Of a stretch of DNA of 64,000 nt, positions 11,343 to 21,302 are shown in pieces. The notes below the pieces were generated by a model. It did no database searches and was not told the origin of the DNA. It saw only the letters and a program-made list of their open reading frames with translations. Origin of the DNA: Neoscytalidium dimidiatum (lineage: Eukaryota; Ascomycota; Dothideomycetes; Botryosphaeriales; Botryosphaeriaceae); contig CM074695.1 in assembly GCA_037367355.1 (NCBI GenBank), positions 1,240,001 through 1,304,000 of the forward strand, in the 5' to 3' direction. The stretch's first letter is position 1. Every line of letters begins with the position of its first letter. Both the position numbers and the translations under genes were made by a program.

Positions 11343-11915
11343 TTAAGTTTTGACTGGTCCTGATTGCAATTTTGTAACAGATGGCACAGATTCAGAGTGG
11401 GAGGGGATAAGTTTTCTGAATTTCTGACCAGAGCTGACGCCGCTACTTATTGCACCGAATGTAACTAGGATTGCCTGAACGGGCATCCCGTCAAATCCGC
11501 GTTTTTGTTTTCCCCGCTTTAGCGCTTGATGCTTCGCACAATTAAAACGGAGCTTGAAAGCCAGAGTTAGAATTGTAAGCTCACACATATTGTCATTTTG
11601 CCATTGTGAGATAAACCAGCATTTTCCATGTATGGCCCTTCAGAGGATGTTAGCTTTGAACATTGTGGCCTCAACTGCGGATGAGTGGTTGAGTAGAAAT
11701 TACATTAAAAACCATGATCAATCCCATGAATCGATTGTGAAGGAGTTTTGACAAAGGATCATGTCTCCACAAATTACAGTGTCATTCCATTTCTGCCTTG
11801 TGTCGGCAAGAGAGATCATCTCATGATATTCATTATAGAATTGCAACCGACATCCAGATGACGAGAGAGAAGAGGCGCTCCTGAGACCGGACACAACCCG
11901 CCGAAATACCTGCAC
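11343..11915 (-). pseudogene. exon-like coding remnants, gene not resolved
   Basis: Two minus-strand frames look protein-coding: 11915-11718 (VFRRVVSGLRSASSLSSSGC, ending SFTIDSWD) and about 11640-11343 (IHGKCWFISQWQNDNMCELT onward). Between them is a plausible acceptor (CCGCAG), but no donor/acceptor pair restored a common frame, and no ATG precedes the first frame before the gene at 11974. Either this is a broken gene of the small-orphan series or an exon structure I could not solve. Confidence 0.3.
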
Positions 11916-11973
11916 CGAAGAGATTATTCAGCGTTCCCAACTTCTCCCAATACACACGTATGTTCAGAACCTA

Positions 11974-12357
11974 CTAAATAATAGCTTCCTCCCTGGCTGC
12001 AATGCTCTTAATCCCCTCCGCCACATGCTCGTCATAGCGGCAAAATCTCCATCCGTCCGGTGGATACTGCCAGCAAGGGCACTGTGCTTCCTCAGCGGAA
12101 GGCGCCGGCTCATTGCCGAAAAGCCTTTTGACGTTGTGGGCGAAACGGCGCAAAGCCATCTTCACACGGACGCGCAGTGGGACAGCGAACTGCAGGTGGC
12201 CTGTCTGCGAACGCACCAACTGTGGGACGCCCGAGGGCGGGCGAGCGCGCGTGGAAGTCAAGGAGAGATTGATGCGATGAGCCATACGCGGTGAACTTCT
12301 ATTGTCGTTGCTGTCGTCGTCGGCCGCGGGCTCAACCATGCGGATCGTGGGAGCCAT
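11974..12357 (-). CDS. small basic orphan protein
   Basis: Single exon of 127 residues. The N-terminus is acidic and polar (VEPAADDDSNDNRSSP), followed by a strongly basic centre (RVRVKMALRRFAHNVKRLFG) and a short C-terminal part with CPCWQYPPDGWRFCRYDEH, whose cysteines and aromatic residues could form a small structural patch. No domain recognised. The start is the first ATG after an upstream stop and lies opposite the divergently transcribed RING gene, with about 280 nt between them that must serve as promoter for both. First gene of the minus-strand series. Confidence 0.55.
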   Translation of the reverse strand: MAPTIRMVEPAADDDSNDNRSSPRMAHRINLSLTSTRARPPSGVPQLVRSQTGHLQFAVPLRVRVKMALRRFAHNVKRLFGNEPAPSAEEAQCPCWQYPPDGWRFCRYDEHVAEGIKSIAAREEAII

Positions 12358-12639
12358 AGTTTCCAGTCATGTAGAGAATTGGGTTTCGTATCGCGGTAGT
12401 CGCTGGGCAAGGGCGGCGGTGTGTGCTTGGGAAAGTGTCAGAGTTTCGACGGGGACGCGCCGCGTTGCAGTTCCGTCCGGCGGTGCGATGCACACGTAAA
12501 AAGGAAGGCCTTCGCAACTTTCTCGCTTTCCACTATCGGAAGCTACAGCTCCATGTCGTGCATAATTTTCCACTATCGGCAACAAGCCCTACTTGCAAGT
12601 TGAACAGAGGTTGCGACCGCGGCTGGCGCCATAGTAGTA

Positions 12640-13425
12640 ATGAATCCAATCCCGTCGCGAGAGCATTTCCTGCAGTCCGCGCGCCGCTGTGCCGATAAGC
12701 ACTGCAGGTCCTGCAGCAACGAGATTTGTGCAATCTGCCTGGAAACTCTCCAGTCACCTAGCTCGGGACTTTGCGCAACCGATATCTCAGAACATGAAGG
12801 TTTCATGCTTGCATGCCCAGTCAACCATACCTACCATGCAACATGTCTCCGTGCCGAGATCTCCTACCTCGGGCAGAATGGCCAGCCCAGAGACCGCTGT
12901 CCTCACTGCAGACGCCGCTTGTTCGCGGATCAGAACTACGTTAGCGAGGGCTATTGGCATTACGTCAACCGCTGTGCGGCATGGAAGCAAGTCTATGGAG
13001 CGCGCGGCGTCTCGCGGCAACTACCCACCAGCGACAGTGAAGCCCAACTATTGGAAATCTGTGAAGAAACAGTAGAGTCTCTTGCCGTGTGGGGCATCGA
13101 TGCAAACCGGCTCCTCCCTGACTTCGAGCTATACAAAGACACGTCCAATGCTTGGTGCATGGCTAGGGTAGCTCTATCGGACGGTGATGTTGACAGATAC
13201 ACCTTGTGGATTACAAAAGCAGAGGAGTTGGAGGAGTATGTGTTAAAGGAAGAGACGGATATTGCTATCAAGCGCCAAGAAAATATACAGAGAGGTGACC
13301 AAGTTCGGGACAATGTAACGTTCGACGCAGCTATCCTTGGCAGACACCTTGGGATGCGATTTGGTGCAGCTTTAGGAAGATTCATGGGGCTCGGGCTATT
13401 CGCTCTTAGGAGACATCTTCGGTAA
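12640..13425 (+). CDS. RING-H2 finger protein, probable E3 ubiquitin ligase
   Basis: Single exon, 261 residues. A RING-H2 motif spans residues 30-90: C30-x2-C33, C59-x3-H63-x2-H66-x2-C69, C87-x2-C90, all eight zinc ligands present. Such domains recruit an E2 and transfer ubiquitin; the substrate is unknown. The remaining sequence is helical and soluble, with a C-terminal glycine-rich hydrophobic stretch (FGAALGRFMGLGLFALRR, about 242-259) that could be a weak membrane or packing helix. No transmembrane signal at the N-terminus. The start is the first ATG in this frame; a cysteine pair (CRSC, 22-25) just before the RING is unusual. It shares an upstream region with the minus-strand gene at 12357. 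Confidence 0.82.
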   Translation: MNPIPSREHFLQSARRCADKHCRSCSNEICAICLETLQSPSSGLCATDISEHEGFMLACPVNHTYHATCLRAEISYLGQNGQPRDRCPHCRRRLFADQNYVSEGYWHYVNRCAAWKQVYGARGVSRQLPTSDSEAQLLEICEETVESLAVWGIDANRLLPDFELYKDTSNAWCMARVALSDGDVDRYTLWITKAEELEEYVLKEETDIAIKRQENIQRGDQVRDNVTFDAAILGRHLGMRFGAALGRFMGLGLFALRRHLR

Positions 13426-14834
13426 GTAAATGGAGTGTCGATACTTGGTCGGTCTTACGTGCTGGCAAAGCTAAAGACATATCGATAGATGAAGCATACG
13501 GTCGCAGTACCTTTATCATGCAATGCAATAATGTAATCTGGCAGTGATAGACAGCCCAATGTTTTTTCTGTTCAGCTATCCTTCTCTCATACCACAAGTT
13601 TGTTTTTTCGTGCCAGAACAGCTCTCTTTATCTTTCTATCTAACATACAACACAGTGGCGTTCATATTAGAATTACTTACTGAGATTGCGTCTTTGGGAA
13701 TTATAAGTCTCTAAAACAGGTTTTGGAAATAGGCTGCTCGCTCTGAGCTTGCTTAAGATAATGACTATAATGTTGCTTACACTGCACTACTTCTGGCTGA
13801 CGCAAGTCCTACAAGTTCGCCCCTACTTTACTTTTCGTTGAATAGCTTGAAACGTGCAAGCTTTTTAGGAAGAGATCAGATACTTATCAGCGGACGATAG
13901 AGTAGAAATATCTAGTTCATGCTCGAATTAATAGAGGTAACCTCTTGGTAAGCAAGCAAGCTTACTTTTTAGTGCACGCTAGATTGCCTGTGTTTACTTC
14001 AGCCCTCATAATGATGACACTTGCTGAGTGTTATGATTGATCTCAGTCCACTTTGCAGTTCGAATATATTCCCATTTAGATGATTTCAAATTAAGTGGGC
14101 GGCCGTTCGGCCGCTTTTACAAGGCCTTGATCAGGCATTAGAATTCAACGAGATAGCTACGAACGACTTGGGGATGTGAACTACTACAGCTTACTTCCAG
14201 TGTATTCTAGTGATGTAATTATGACTTATGGCTTACTACTTATCTGCGTACAGTGGGCTCCATCGTATTGATTTAGGTGCTGGAAATGCACAAAGCCAAT
14301 ACTCAACCCGAATCAAAAGGGTGACAATGTGGTTTATTATCTGTGACTACCTCACCGTGTAATTCGTATTAAGTTGAAAATTGAGAGCCATTGTTCGGGT
14401 GAGACATGTAGCTGTTTAGTTACTTCACAGCAATGATGCAGCAATTTCCCAGCATTCGAGATTGAAATCAGGCTTCAACTATCTTCAAGCTTGCTAGTTA
14501 TACAGCTGTGCTTTGCCTAGTATTGACATGAGGAGTTACACCGAGTAGAAGGAAGATACCTTGTCACTACTTTGGGCTTTCCTGTCTTAAGGTGTTTTCT
14601 GTAATTCTGAAAGCTTTTTCTCAGTTTCAGTGGTTGGAATTTTGAGTCAAAGTGAGATTGTCACAAAAGTCATAATTCATTGAGCTTCAATTCACCAAGG
14701 CAGTCCAAAGACAAATTTCATGCACCAAAATGTCCACTAAATACGAATATTTATTTGTTCACGATTCCCCTTTCTTCCAATACCATTTCATCAACTTTTC
14801 TCCAGTCTCGACCCCTTCATTCCAACCAGAAGAA
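13426..14834. other. AT-rich intergenic stretch with one GC-rich palindrome
   Basis: No frame of interest on either strand. The notable element is a GC-rich inverted repeat at 14099-14114 (GCGGCCG-TT-CGGCCGC) followed by TTTT in otherwise AT-rich sequence. The last 150 nt form the upstream region of the gene at 14835; an upstream in-frame ATG at 14730 would lengthen that protein but has poorer composition. Confidence 0.45.
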
Positions 14835-15468
14835 ATGGTCGACTCTCTCTTTCCCCCCATCGTGCTGCTTGTTGTGGTCCTGGCGAGCATCTTCGCCTAC
14901 GTTGTAAGCCTCTCAACATCCGTTCATCCCAATCCCGCCCTAGTAGAGTCTGTTTTACACTGTATAGTGTTGGCGCTGTGCTCGCCGTGAAGAGCGCAAC
15001 GCGGCTGCGCGCATCGCCCGCGGCGAGCCGTCGCCGACGGACGAGCTCGCCGCGCAGATCCAGGAGGCTTACCACGCCCGCCGCGCCGCCCGCGAAGCCC
15101 GCCGCGCCGCCCGTCGCAACGCCGCTCGCGGCAACGAGAACGATATCGAGCTCCAGGTCTTGCCTGCCCCCAGCAACAACGGCAACATCAACAACGGTCC
15201 CGCCCTCCCGCCCCCCGCCGTCAGCCGCGGCCGCTCGCGCGGCTCGCCCGGTCCGGCAGTTCACACATCGAGGGACCAGGGAAGCAGGAGGACGCTGGGA
15301 GGATGGTGGAGGAGGAGGATGAGGGGAGGAGGAGGAGGAGGAGGCAGGCGTGATGGCGGCGACGAGGAGGCCGCCATCGACGAGCGGGCTGTGCCGGTCC
15401 CGCCCCCGGTGTACTCTGAGTCACCGGGACGAGAAGACGCCGGCGTGGTGACGCCGCGCGAGCAGTGA
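14835..15468 (+). CDS. small single-pass membrane protein with Ala/Arg-rich and disordered tail
   Basis: Model: exons 14835-14903 and 14968-15468 (64-nt intron, GTAAGC to TATAG, phase 0), 189 residues. Exon 1 encodes a membrane helix, residues 6-23 (FPPIVLLVVVLASIFAYV), followed immediately by CWRCARREER, a basic anchor with two cysteines that might be lipidated. The cytosolic part is Ala/Arg-rich and helical (HARRAAREARRAARRNAARG), then low-complexity with a Gly/Arg run from a GGA repeat near 15306-15345, and an acidic end. An in-frame ATG at 14730 is possible, but AGAAATGG at 14835 is the better context. Probably an N-terminally anchored membrane protein of unknown role. Confidence 0.7.
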
Positions 15469-15813
15469 GTCGGGGGTTTTTGGGTCGGGTGGGTGGGGTT
15501 TTCTGTGGGGTTTGGCTCCGCCAGGGGCTGGGACGACGGCATCATTCGGTCTTTTCCTTTTCCTTTGCTTTGCGGCTGGTTGCGCCTTCTCGGGTGCACC
15601 AGCTTTTCGGCGGCGCTTTGCTGCCTTTGACGAAGTTTGCGGATGGCAGGGGTGAGAGCCCTGTCCAATGAACACGACCCTTTCACTGCGAGAGCCTCTG
15701 GGAAATGATGTGAAGCACTTCACATAACCATGTTGTGAGCTCACGGTCTAGCAAGATCAGGTTCGTGTAATGTTCTAAGCTACAGGAAAAAGAACAGATA
15801 GAACGATAGCCTA

Positions 15814-16383
15814 CTATTCCTTCCGAGGCCTATTTCTTGAGGGAATGCTGACGGCTAGAACCCTAACCAACTCATCCGCAAAGCCACCAGCCCAGTTTCC
15901 CATCGCTGCTGCAACCCTGTGTTTATCTCCCTGAAACGCTACCGTGCAGCCTCTGTACAGTTCATCCAGGACCCACTGCTTGAACTCGGGCGGATTTACC
16001 TTCTTGCCGTCCATTTCCTCCAGTGCCAGCTTCACGCCGTCGTGTAACACCTGCATTTCCGTCGGGATCCAGTCCTCGATCAGCCCTTGCAACCATGCAT
16101 TCACAAAGAGATCCCATTCCAAGTTGGCAGCGCAAATAACGAACTTGACTTTGTGGCTATAGGCTACGGACGTGGACCCGCCGTCGATAGTGATGAACTC
16201 GGCTTGACCACCGGTTGCTTCGGCGGCTTTGAGCGCCTCAGCGGATAATCGAGCCGTGGACTTGTGGCGTCGGTGCGAACGCCCTGTTTCGGTATGCGAG
16301 GATGAAGAACCATCCGTGGATGAAGTTTGTGTCGTGGAGGTAGCCTTGCTGTTATTGGACCTTGAACGCTTTTTGTCAGACAT
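15814..16383 (-). CDS. orphan protein with Ser/Thr-rich N-terminus
   Basis: Single exon, 189 residues when started at the ATG at 16383; the frame is open further upstream to 16446, but that extension has poor context. Residues 1-50 are Ser/Thr/Arg-rich and probably disordered; residues 65-180 look folded (VKFVICAANLEWDLFVNAWL, then FKQWVLDELYRGCTVAFQGD). No catalytic motif seen. It faces the gene ending at 15468, with 345 nt between the two 3' ends. The pattern of spaced tryptophans in the folded part slightly recalls the protein at 17.7-18.6 kb; this is not strong enough to call homology. Confidence 0.65.
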   Translation of the reverse strand: MSDKKRSRSNNSKATSTTQTSSTDGSSSSHTETGRSHRRHKSTARLSAEALKAAEATGGQAEFITIDGGSTSVAYSHKVKFVICAANLEWDLFVNAWLQGLIEDWIPTEMQVLHDGVKLALEEMDGKKVNPPEFKQWVLDELYRGCTVAFQGDKHRVAAAMGNWAGGFADELVRVLAVSIPSRNRPRKE

Positions 16384-17726
16384 AATGATCGATGGTTTTC
16401 CCTCACTGATTTCTGATGAGAGAAGCAGAAAAGCGGAAATGATCATTCCTTAGAAAAATATATCTAGCAGGCTTGCAGCGTCTGGTTCAGAGACAATTTC
16501 CAGACAAAGACACTATCACAGCACTGTCTTGGATTTTTGTTCTCGCACTGATGAATTGCCGGCTTAGATGGGAAACTAAACAAAGCAATGATAATTAGAA
16601 CAAACTATGCACTGGCCTAAATGTTTTGTGGCTGGTATCCTCGGATGACATGAGGCTGAGTTCTATTTCATTGCAAAATGCACCGTGACCAGTGTGTGAA
16701 ATTTCCTGTCGTAGGTGTCCAGATAAACATCCACCGCCAGACTAAGAGTCTGCATGGTAAGCAACTCGACTATGCTCGGATTTGACAGGTTGCTGGACAG
16801 CAAAGCGTATATTCGTGGACGTTCTCTGATCGGAACGATGTTGCAAGAAGGGATCAGTCTGCTGCTACTATGCAAATAAGCATGAAATCATTTGAAATAT
16901 ATACATTCACGAGCGCGATTGGAAGAGCAGTCATGCAGACACTTTCAGACCATCGATAGTGGCTACGGACACGTATTATTAGCCTCTCAGGAAGACACAC
17001 CGATATGGGTACCAAGCGATGACCGCTCTTGCGATGAGACAAAGAACTTGACGGAAAAGCAACTGACAAAGACACCTCGAATGCGGCAATACATCTTTGT
17101 GATCTAATGCATCACCTGCTAGCGGCACGATCTATTTCTCTTTCGCAATTTATCACGTGAAAAAAAGTAAACACGCAGGGTAATTGCTAACTCCGGAAAG
17201 AGAATATTCATCACGACGCCATCTAGGGAACTGGAATAACCAACACATGATAAACTTCAGTTCTTGACATTGCAGTACCCAAGTTTTCTCGCATAGCTTT
17301 TTGCATCTTACTAAAAGTGTATCTCACCTCCAGGCCTACTGCTCGTCTAGAGGCTCAGTAGCTTGGACGAGGCTGCATAAAGGGTCCTCTCCCTAAGACG
17401 GTTCACGCGCTTGGCCTCCTACAAGATATATGCAGTTTTCCTACAACGTTCATGATACATAGTGCCAAACATAATTATGCGGTTTCAGCACCCAGTACAG
17501 ATCTTTAGATATATACTAGGAGGGGAGAGCCTGAAAATGCTCGTGAGGATCTTTTCAAACGGGTAGCGACCGTCCTTCTGGAAGCTCCTTCCCATTGCTC
17601 ATGCGGCCCGTAGCGAGCTAGCCTCGCACACAACACATAGGGAATATTAATGATCTCACACGCATAGTTGACGGTCCATCACGCCCATTCAGCGTTACGC
17701 TCACAATAACAGCGATCCGACTCACA
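16384..17726. other. intergenic with one possible small minus-strand exon
   Basis: A 70-codon minus-strand frame at 16875-16663 starts with ATG and has natural composition (LLTMQTLSLAVDVYLDTYDR). The overlapping frame at 17075-16854 contains a GTGAAT or GTATAT that could be a donor, but no phase fits. It could be a micro-protein or a remnant. The remainder of the stretch shows nothing assignable. Confidence 0.3.
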
Positions 17727-18639
17727 ATGCCGACCCAAACTGAAAACAGCCGACCTGCTCAGTCTCTTTTTCTCCATCCTCCTGACCCCTCACGGCCCAT
17801 GTTCTGCATCTGGTGGACCGCAAAGGACATCTCAGCCATGGATTGTACGGCAGGAAAGCTGTCCAAGCTGCCGACCATCTCAGACGCGTCCCAAGAGCTC
17901 GAATCTGTAAGACCTCCCCACATCTCACCTCCTGACCCGAAGCGATGGTCACTCCGCCGCTCCGCATCCATTATGTATCCCACTCACAGTTCGCGTCTAG
18001 CTCCGCCTGATACATACGCTCGGTGCCGACTTTATGGGTGGCTTGACCTCACGTATCCGTGCCATGGCCCACGAACAGCGCACCACTGCCCGGCTTCATC
18101 TCAACACGGGAATTGTCTACCTGCGCGCCACGACTACGCTGTTTTCCCTGGCCCACGACTACGAGACTCCGTCTCCTCTGGTGCCACATACCGACACCCT
18201 GGACACAAAATCGCTGCCGAAAAAGCGCATGAGTCTCACCACGCGGCCCAGCGCGTATGGCGACCGGACCAAACTGGAAGGTATTGGAGCGGTGATTGGC
18301 ATGGGTACTGCGCACATTGTTCCGGAAGATGATGATCAGGGCAAGAAGACTTTCAGGAAGGTCAGCATGTGGGAGGCCGCTGGTGAGATTCTCGAGCCCT
18401 CGTTGGAGGCTATGATGAATGCGAAGGAAGAGTGGAAGATGCAGGGAATTCCAGTGAAGGATATGGACCACTGGGCTTTCGAGGCACTGGTCATGGCATG
18501 GGTTAATCTCTGTAAGCACGTGGAGGTCGCGACTGTGGCGAACGATATCGCAGCTGTGGGACGCGCTCGCTGGGGCGCCAGATGGGATTATCGTGCTGTC
18601 CATATTGCGCGCGAGGAGGCTCGGTTCCAGAAGAGGTGA
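17727..18639 (+). CDS. orphan protein, two or three exons
   Basis: Model: exons 17727-17906 and 18001-18639, 272 residues. The 94-nt intron (GTAAGA to GTCTAG) is the only solution that avoids the TAG just before exon 2 and joins ELES to LRLIHTLGADF. The protein is soluble and tryptophan-bearing (KVSMWEAAGEIL; DHWAFEALVMAWVNLC). No domain recognised. The stop TGA at 18637 lies inside a perfect donor sequence (AGAGGTGAGT), so a third exon is possible: acceptors at GAAG (about 18691) or TTGCAG (about 18698) would replace the end with a short tail or about 55 basic residues. Gene certain, C-terminus not. Confidence 0.7.
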
Positions 18640-19495
18640 GTAGTGCTTCCTCCGGACAGGGGAGCAAAGCTAATATCAATAACAATGAAGCTTGCAGCGC
18701 ACGTTCACGCCGGCGGCTTAGATCAAGACACGGGAAAGGACTGCTTCATGATGGAGTTTCGTCAACAGATGACAACATTTTACAATCAGAGACCGGGTAC
18801 TTAGGAGTAAAAGGCTGTTTATTTTCGCATTCGAGTGATGGGCTTCAAATGCTAACGTTATAATCTGAGAACTGGTATGGTTTTATAGAAATTTAGCTGA
18901 ATTCAGAACGTTGCTAAATCAAGTGTGACCAAATCTACGTAAGGAGAGCAACATGAAACCTGCTTCGTAGAATTAATATATGTCAAGTACTTGGGAGATG
19001 CTAGTGGTTCAGAAGAAACGGACACTTGAGTGAGAGTGCAAATGTTTCCTAACAAAATAATACAAAATTGGAGAACAGTGATTGCTGCATCATGATTTAG
19101 AGGTCCAAAAATGTGAAACCTGAAATTTGGAAGAAATAGGACAGTGATAAATGAGATTACAATCCGTCAGAGGTTTGTTTTAGAACAAATGGACAGTAGA
19201 ATGGGATTCTTTCTTAACACTTCTAATAGCACTTTCACTACGCAGTCATAGGGCGAGAGCATGGGAGGGTCATAAATTATGCCATATTGCAATAGAACTG
19301 GTACAACTGTTTCCCTGAGCCGTCAGAGCTTTAATACCAGGCCACGGTTTATAATATCTGACGCGCGCACTTCGTCACTTGAATGACAGGCCCTGACCAT
19401 CGCAAACCAAAGTTCTTCCTCATACTTACCTCCGCATTCCGTCCGCCACGCTGACTGCTTTGCCTCAAGAGCGGTAAACAGCGACAATCACAAAA
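18640..19495. other. AT-rich intergenic, possible terminal exon at its start
   Basis: Apart from a possible extra exon of the preceding gene (within 18692-18863), nothing is visible. The sequence between 18870 and 19350 is AT-rich with no frames over 60 codons. Confidence 0.4.
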
Positions 19496-20467
19496 ATGGC
19501 GACGTCATTGCTTCCGACCATGGGCGACGCAACGAGCCTTATCGAAACTTTCCGCATTCTGGACGCTGGCGACGACAGCTCCATGCCGCACTACCAGAAG
19601 CTCTACTTGACCAGCACCGGCTTCTCGCGCGTCGTGTCCTGGTTGCAGAACAATCCGCCGCTTCCTTCCTCCGCGCGCAACAACCTCTACATCAACCGTA
19701 ACCCGACGACGCGCACCTTGACTCTGCACTATCCTTCCGCTCTCCAGCGCGCCTTCCTCTCCCGTGTCAATGCTGCCATCGCGAGGCAGTTCGCCGTGCT
19801 CCGCGCCCGCGGTGGACCGTTTGCGTATGCCGTGCGTCAGATCGCGTTCTACCAGCACTTTGCGATGGGAACCACTCCGCCCGGCGGAGTCACCTACCTG
19901 GATGGGTGCTACCGCCTGCAGAGCGCGAGCTTCATCAGTGTCGCAATGACGATCGTGGGCAAGGATAGCAGGGACAACTTGCGTGAGATCGTTGAGGGCA
20001 TACTTGTGAAGGGCGACAGGCGCGTGAAGAGGCTGGTTGTCTTGGACATCGGCCCCTGGGACGACAGCAAGGTGCAGGACGGTTTCGAGGTGGTGGCAGA
20101 CAAGAAGAGGGCTACCGTGCAGCAGTGGCGCATGGAGCCGCAGGTCAAGGACGCCAATGGCCTCGTCACCTGGGTGCCGAAGATGATGGGAGATGAGCTC
20201 GTCTTTAGGGGAAATGATGTGCCGGCTCAGGGCATGGAAGACGCGCTGATGCTGTCGATGCAGCTCTTCCGCGGAGAGGCCTTCACTGGAGGGAAGGAGT
20301 CTGATGGAAGCGAGCTGTTCCCTGTTTGGAAGCAGGATATCAGGATCTCTCTGAACAAGCTACGCAAGATACTAGAGCAGGAGGAGGCGAAGGATGCTCA
20401 CAACCAGGAGGACTGGGACATGGCCGAGGTGGACGGAGAAGACGATTGGGACCTCGTGGTCATTTAG
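19496..20467 (+). CDS. PD-(D/E)XK-like fungal protein with degenerate active site
   Basis: Single exon, 323 residues. The layout matches a fungal family related to the restriction-endonuclease fold: an aspartate near YLDGCYRL (D136), a hydrophobic strand ISVAMTI (147-153), then a helix (NLREIVEGILVKG) and a strand with a conserved tail (RVKRLVVLDIG). In active members the second strand carries E-x-V; here A150 stands at the acidic position, so nuclease activity is doubtful. The C-terminus is acidic (DMAEVDGEDDWDLVVI). The neighbour at 21.3 kb has the same order of elements with the acidic residue intact. Family placement is from remembered pattern; a profile search against PD-(D/E)XK or Uma2-like families would settle it. 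Confidence 0.65.
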   Translation: MATSLLPTMGDATSLIETFRILDAGDDSSMPHYQKLYLTSTGFSRVVSWLQNNPPLPSSARNNLYINRNPTTRTLTLHYPSALQRAFLSRVNAAIARQFAVLRARGGPFAYAVRQIAFYQHFAMGTTPPGGVTYLDGCYRLQSASFISVAMTIVGKDSRDNLREIVEGILVKGDRRVKRLVVLDIGPWDDSKVQDGFEVVADKKRATVQQWRMEPQVKDANGLVTWVPKMMGDELVFRGNDVPAQGMEDALMLSMQLFRGEAFTGGKESDGSELFPVWKQDIRISLNKLRKILEQEEAKDAHNQEDWDMAEVDGEDDWDLVVI

Positions 20468-21302
20468 ACCATAGTTGGTCGTCTATACACAGAGTAGATT
20501 TTAGGACTATAAGCTTCAGTCTTGGATAGCCGGTTCAAAAGGCTTTATGCCAGCTGCGGCGGGGACATGCCCACCACAGAGTCACTAAAGAAAGGGAAGA
20601 TCTGGGAACTACAATAGCAATGCTACAAGCCCTTCCATGCATAAATTCACGTTTTTACTCCACGTTTTGTGAGATTACAATAGCAGCTGATATAGAGGGG
20701 AGTAGCGGGAGGCGGAAAGCACCGCGCGCCGTATATGAGGTGCGCGAGCTATAGAAGAGCGCGCATGAGCTTCGCTTTCTCCTGCAAAACCTCTGTGGGC
20801 CTATCTGCTGCCTCTATATCGTATTCAGGTATATAGAGCAAAAAGTACTTCTAAAATAGAATAGAATATCTCACTACTTTCCGGCTTGTCACTCATCTCT
20901 TGCACGAAACACTCCCTTCCATGCGCCGCTCTCACACCCATTCACATCTTTTAATCTTGTGAAAGGCTCACATCAGTATACTGCCACATATTTAACCTAA
21001 TTTCACAATCATCCGAGTAGTTAATGCACTGTTAAAATAGCGTTAGTGGGCACTAGCTGCTAATACAATTGTACTCTGCAAAGATATTATCGAGCCCAGA
21101 TGCAGAAATACCGCTCCTGGAGTTTATTATATTCTAATAAAGTGAGATGAATGTTCTTCGGCAGCTGCAGCTTCCGAAATAGGTGCTGTAGGTCGCCGAT
21201 TCCTGAATGAGGGTTTGCGCGCCTCCGTGATATTAAAACCTCGCGACGCTCCGTCACCCCAACCGCACCCACACATCTTTTCCTGCGTTTCGTCTCACGG
21301 CC
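20468..21302. other. intergenic between the two PD-(D/E)XK-like genes
   Basis: No frames over 61 codons. Around 20715-20775 are GC-rich words (GCACCGCGCGCC and GGTGCGCGAGC) that can partly pair, between short TATAGAG-like words. A TATTAAAAC box near 21230 lies about 70 nt upstream of the start at 21303 and may be its core promoter. Confidence 0.4.
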
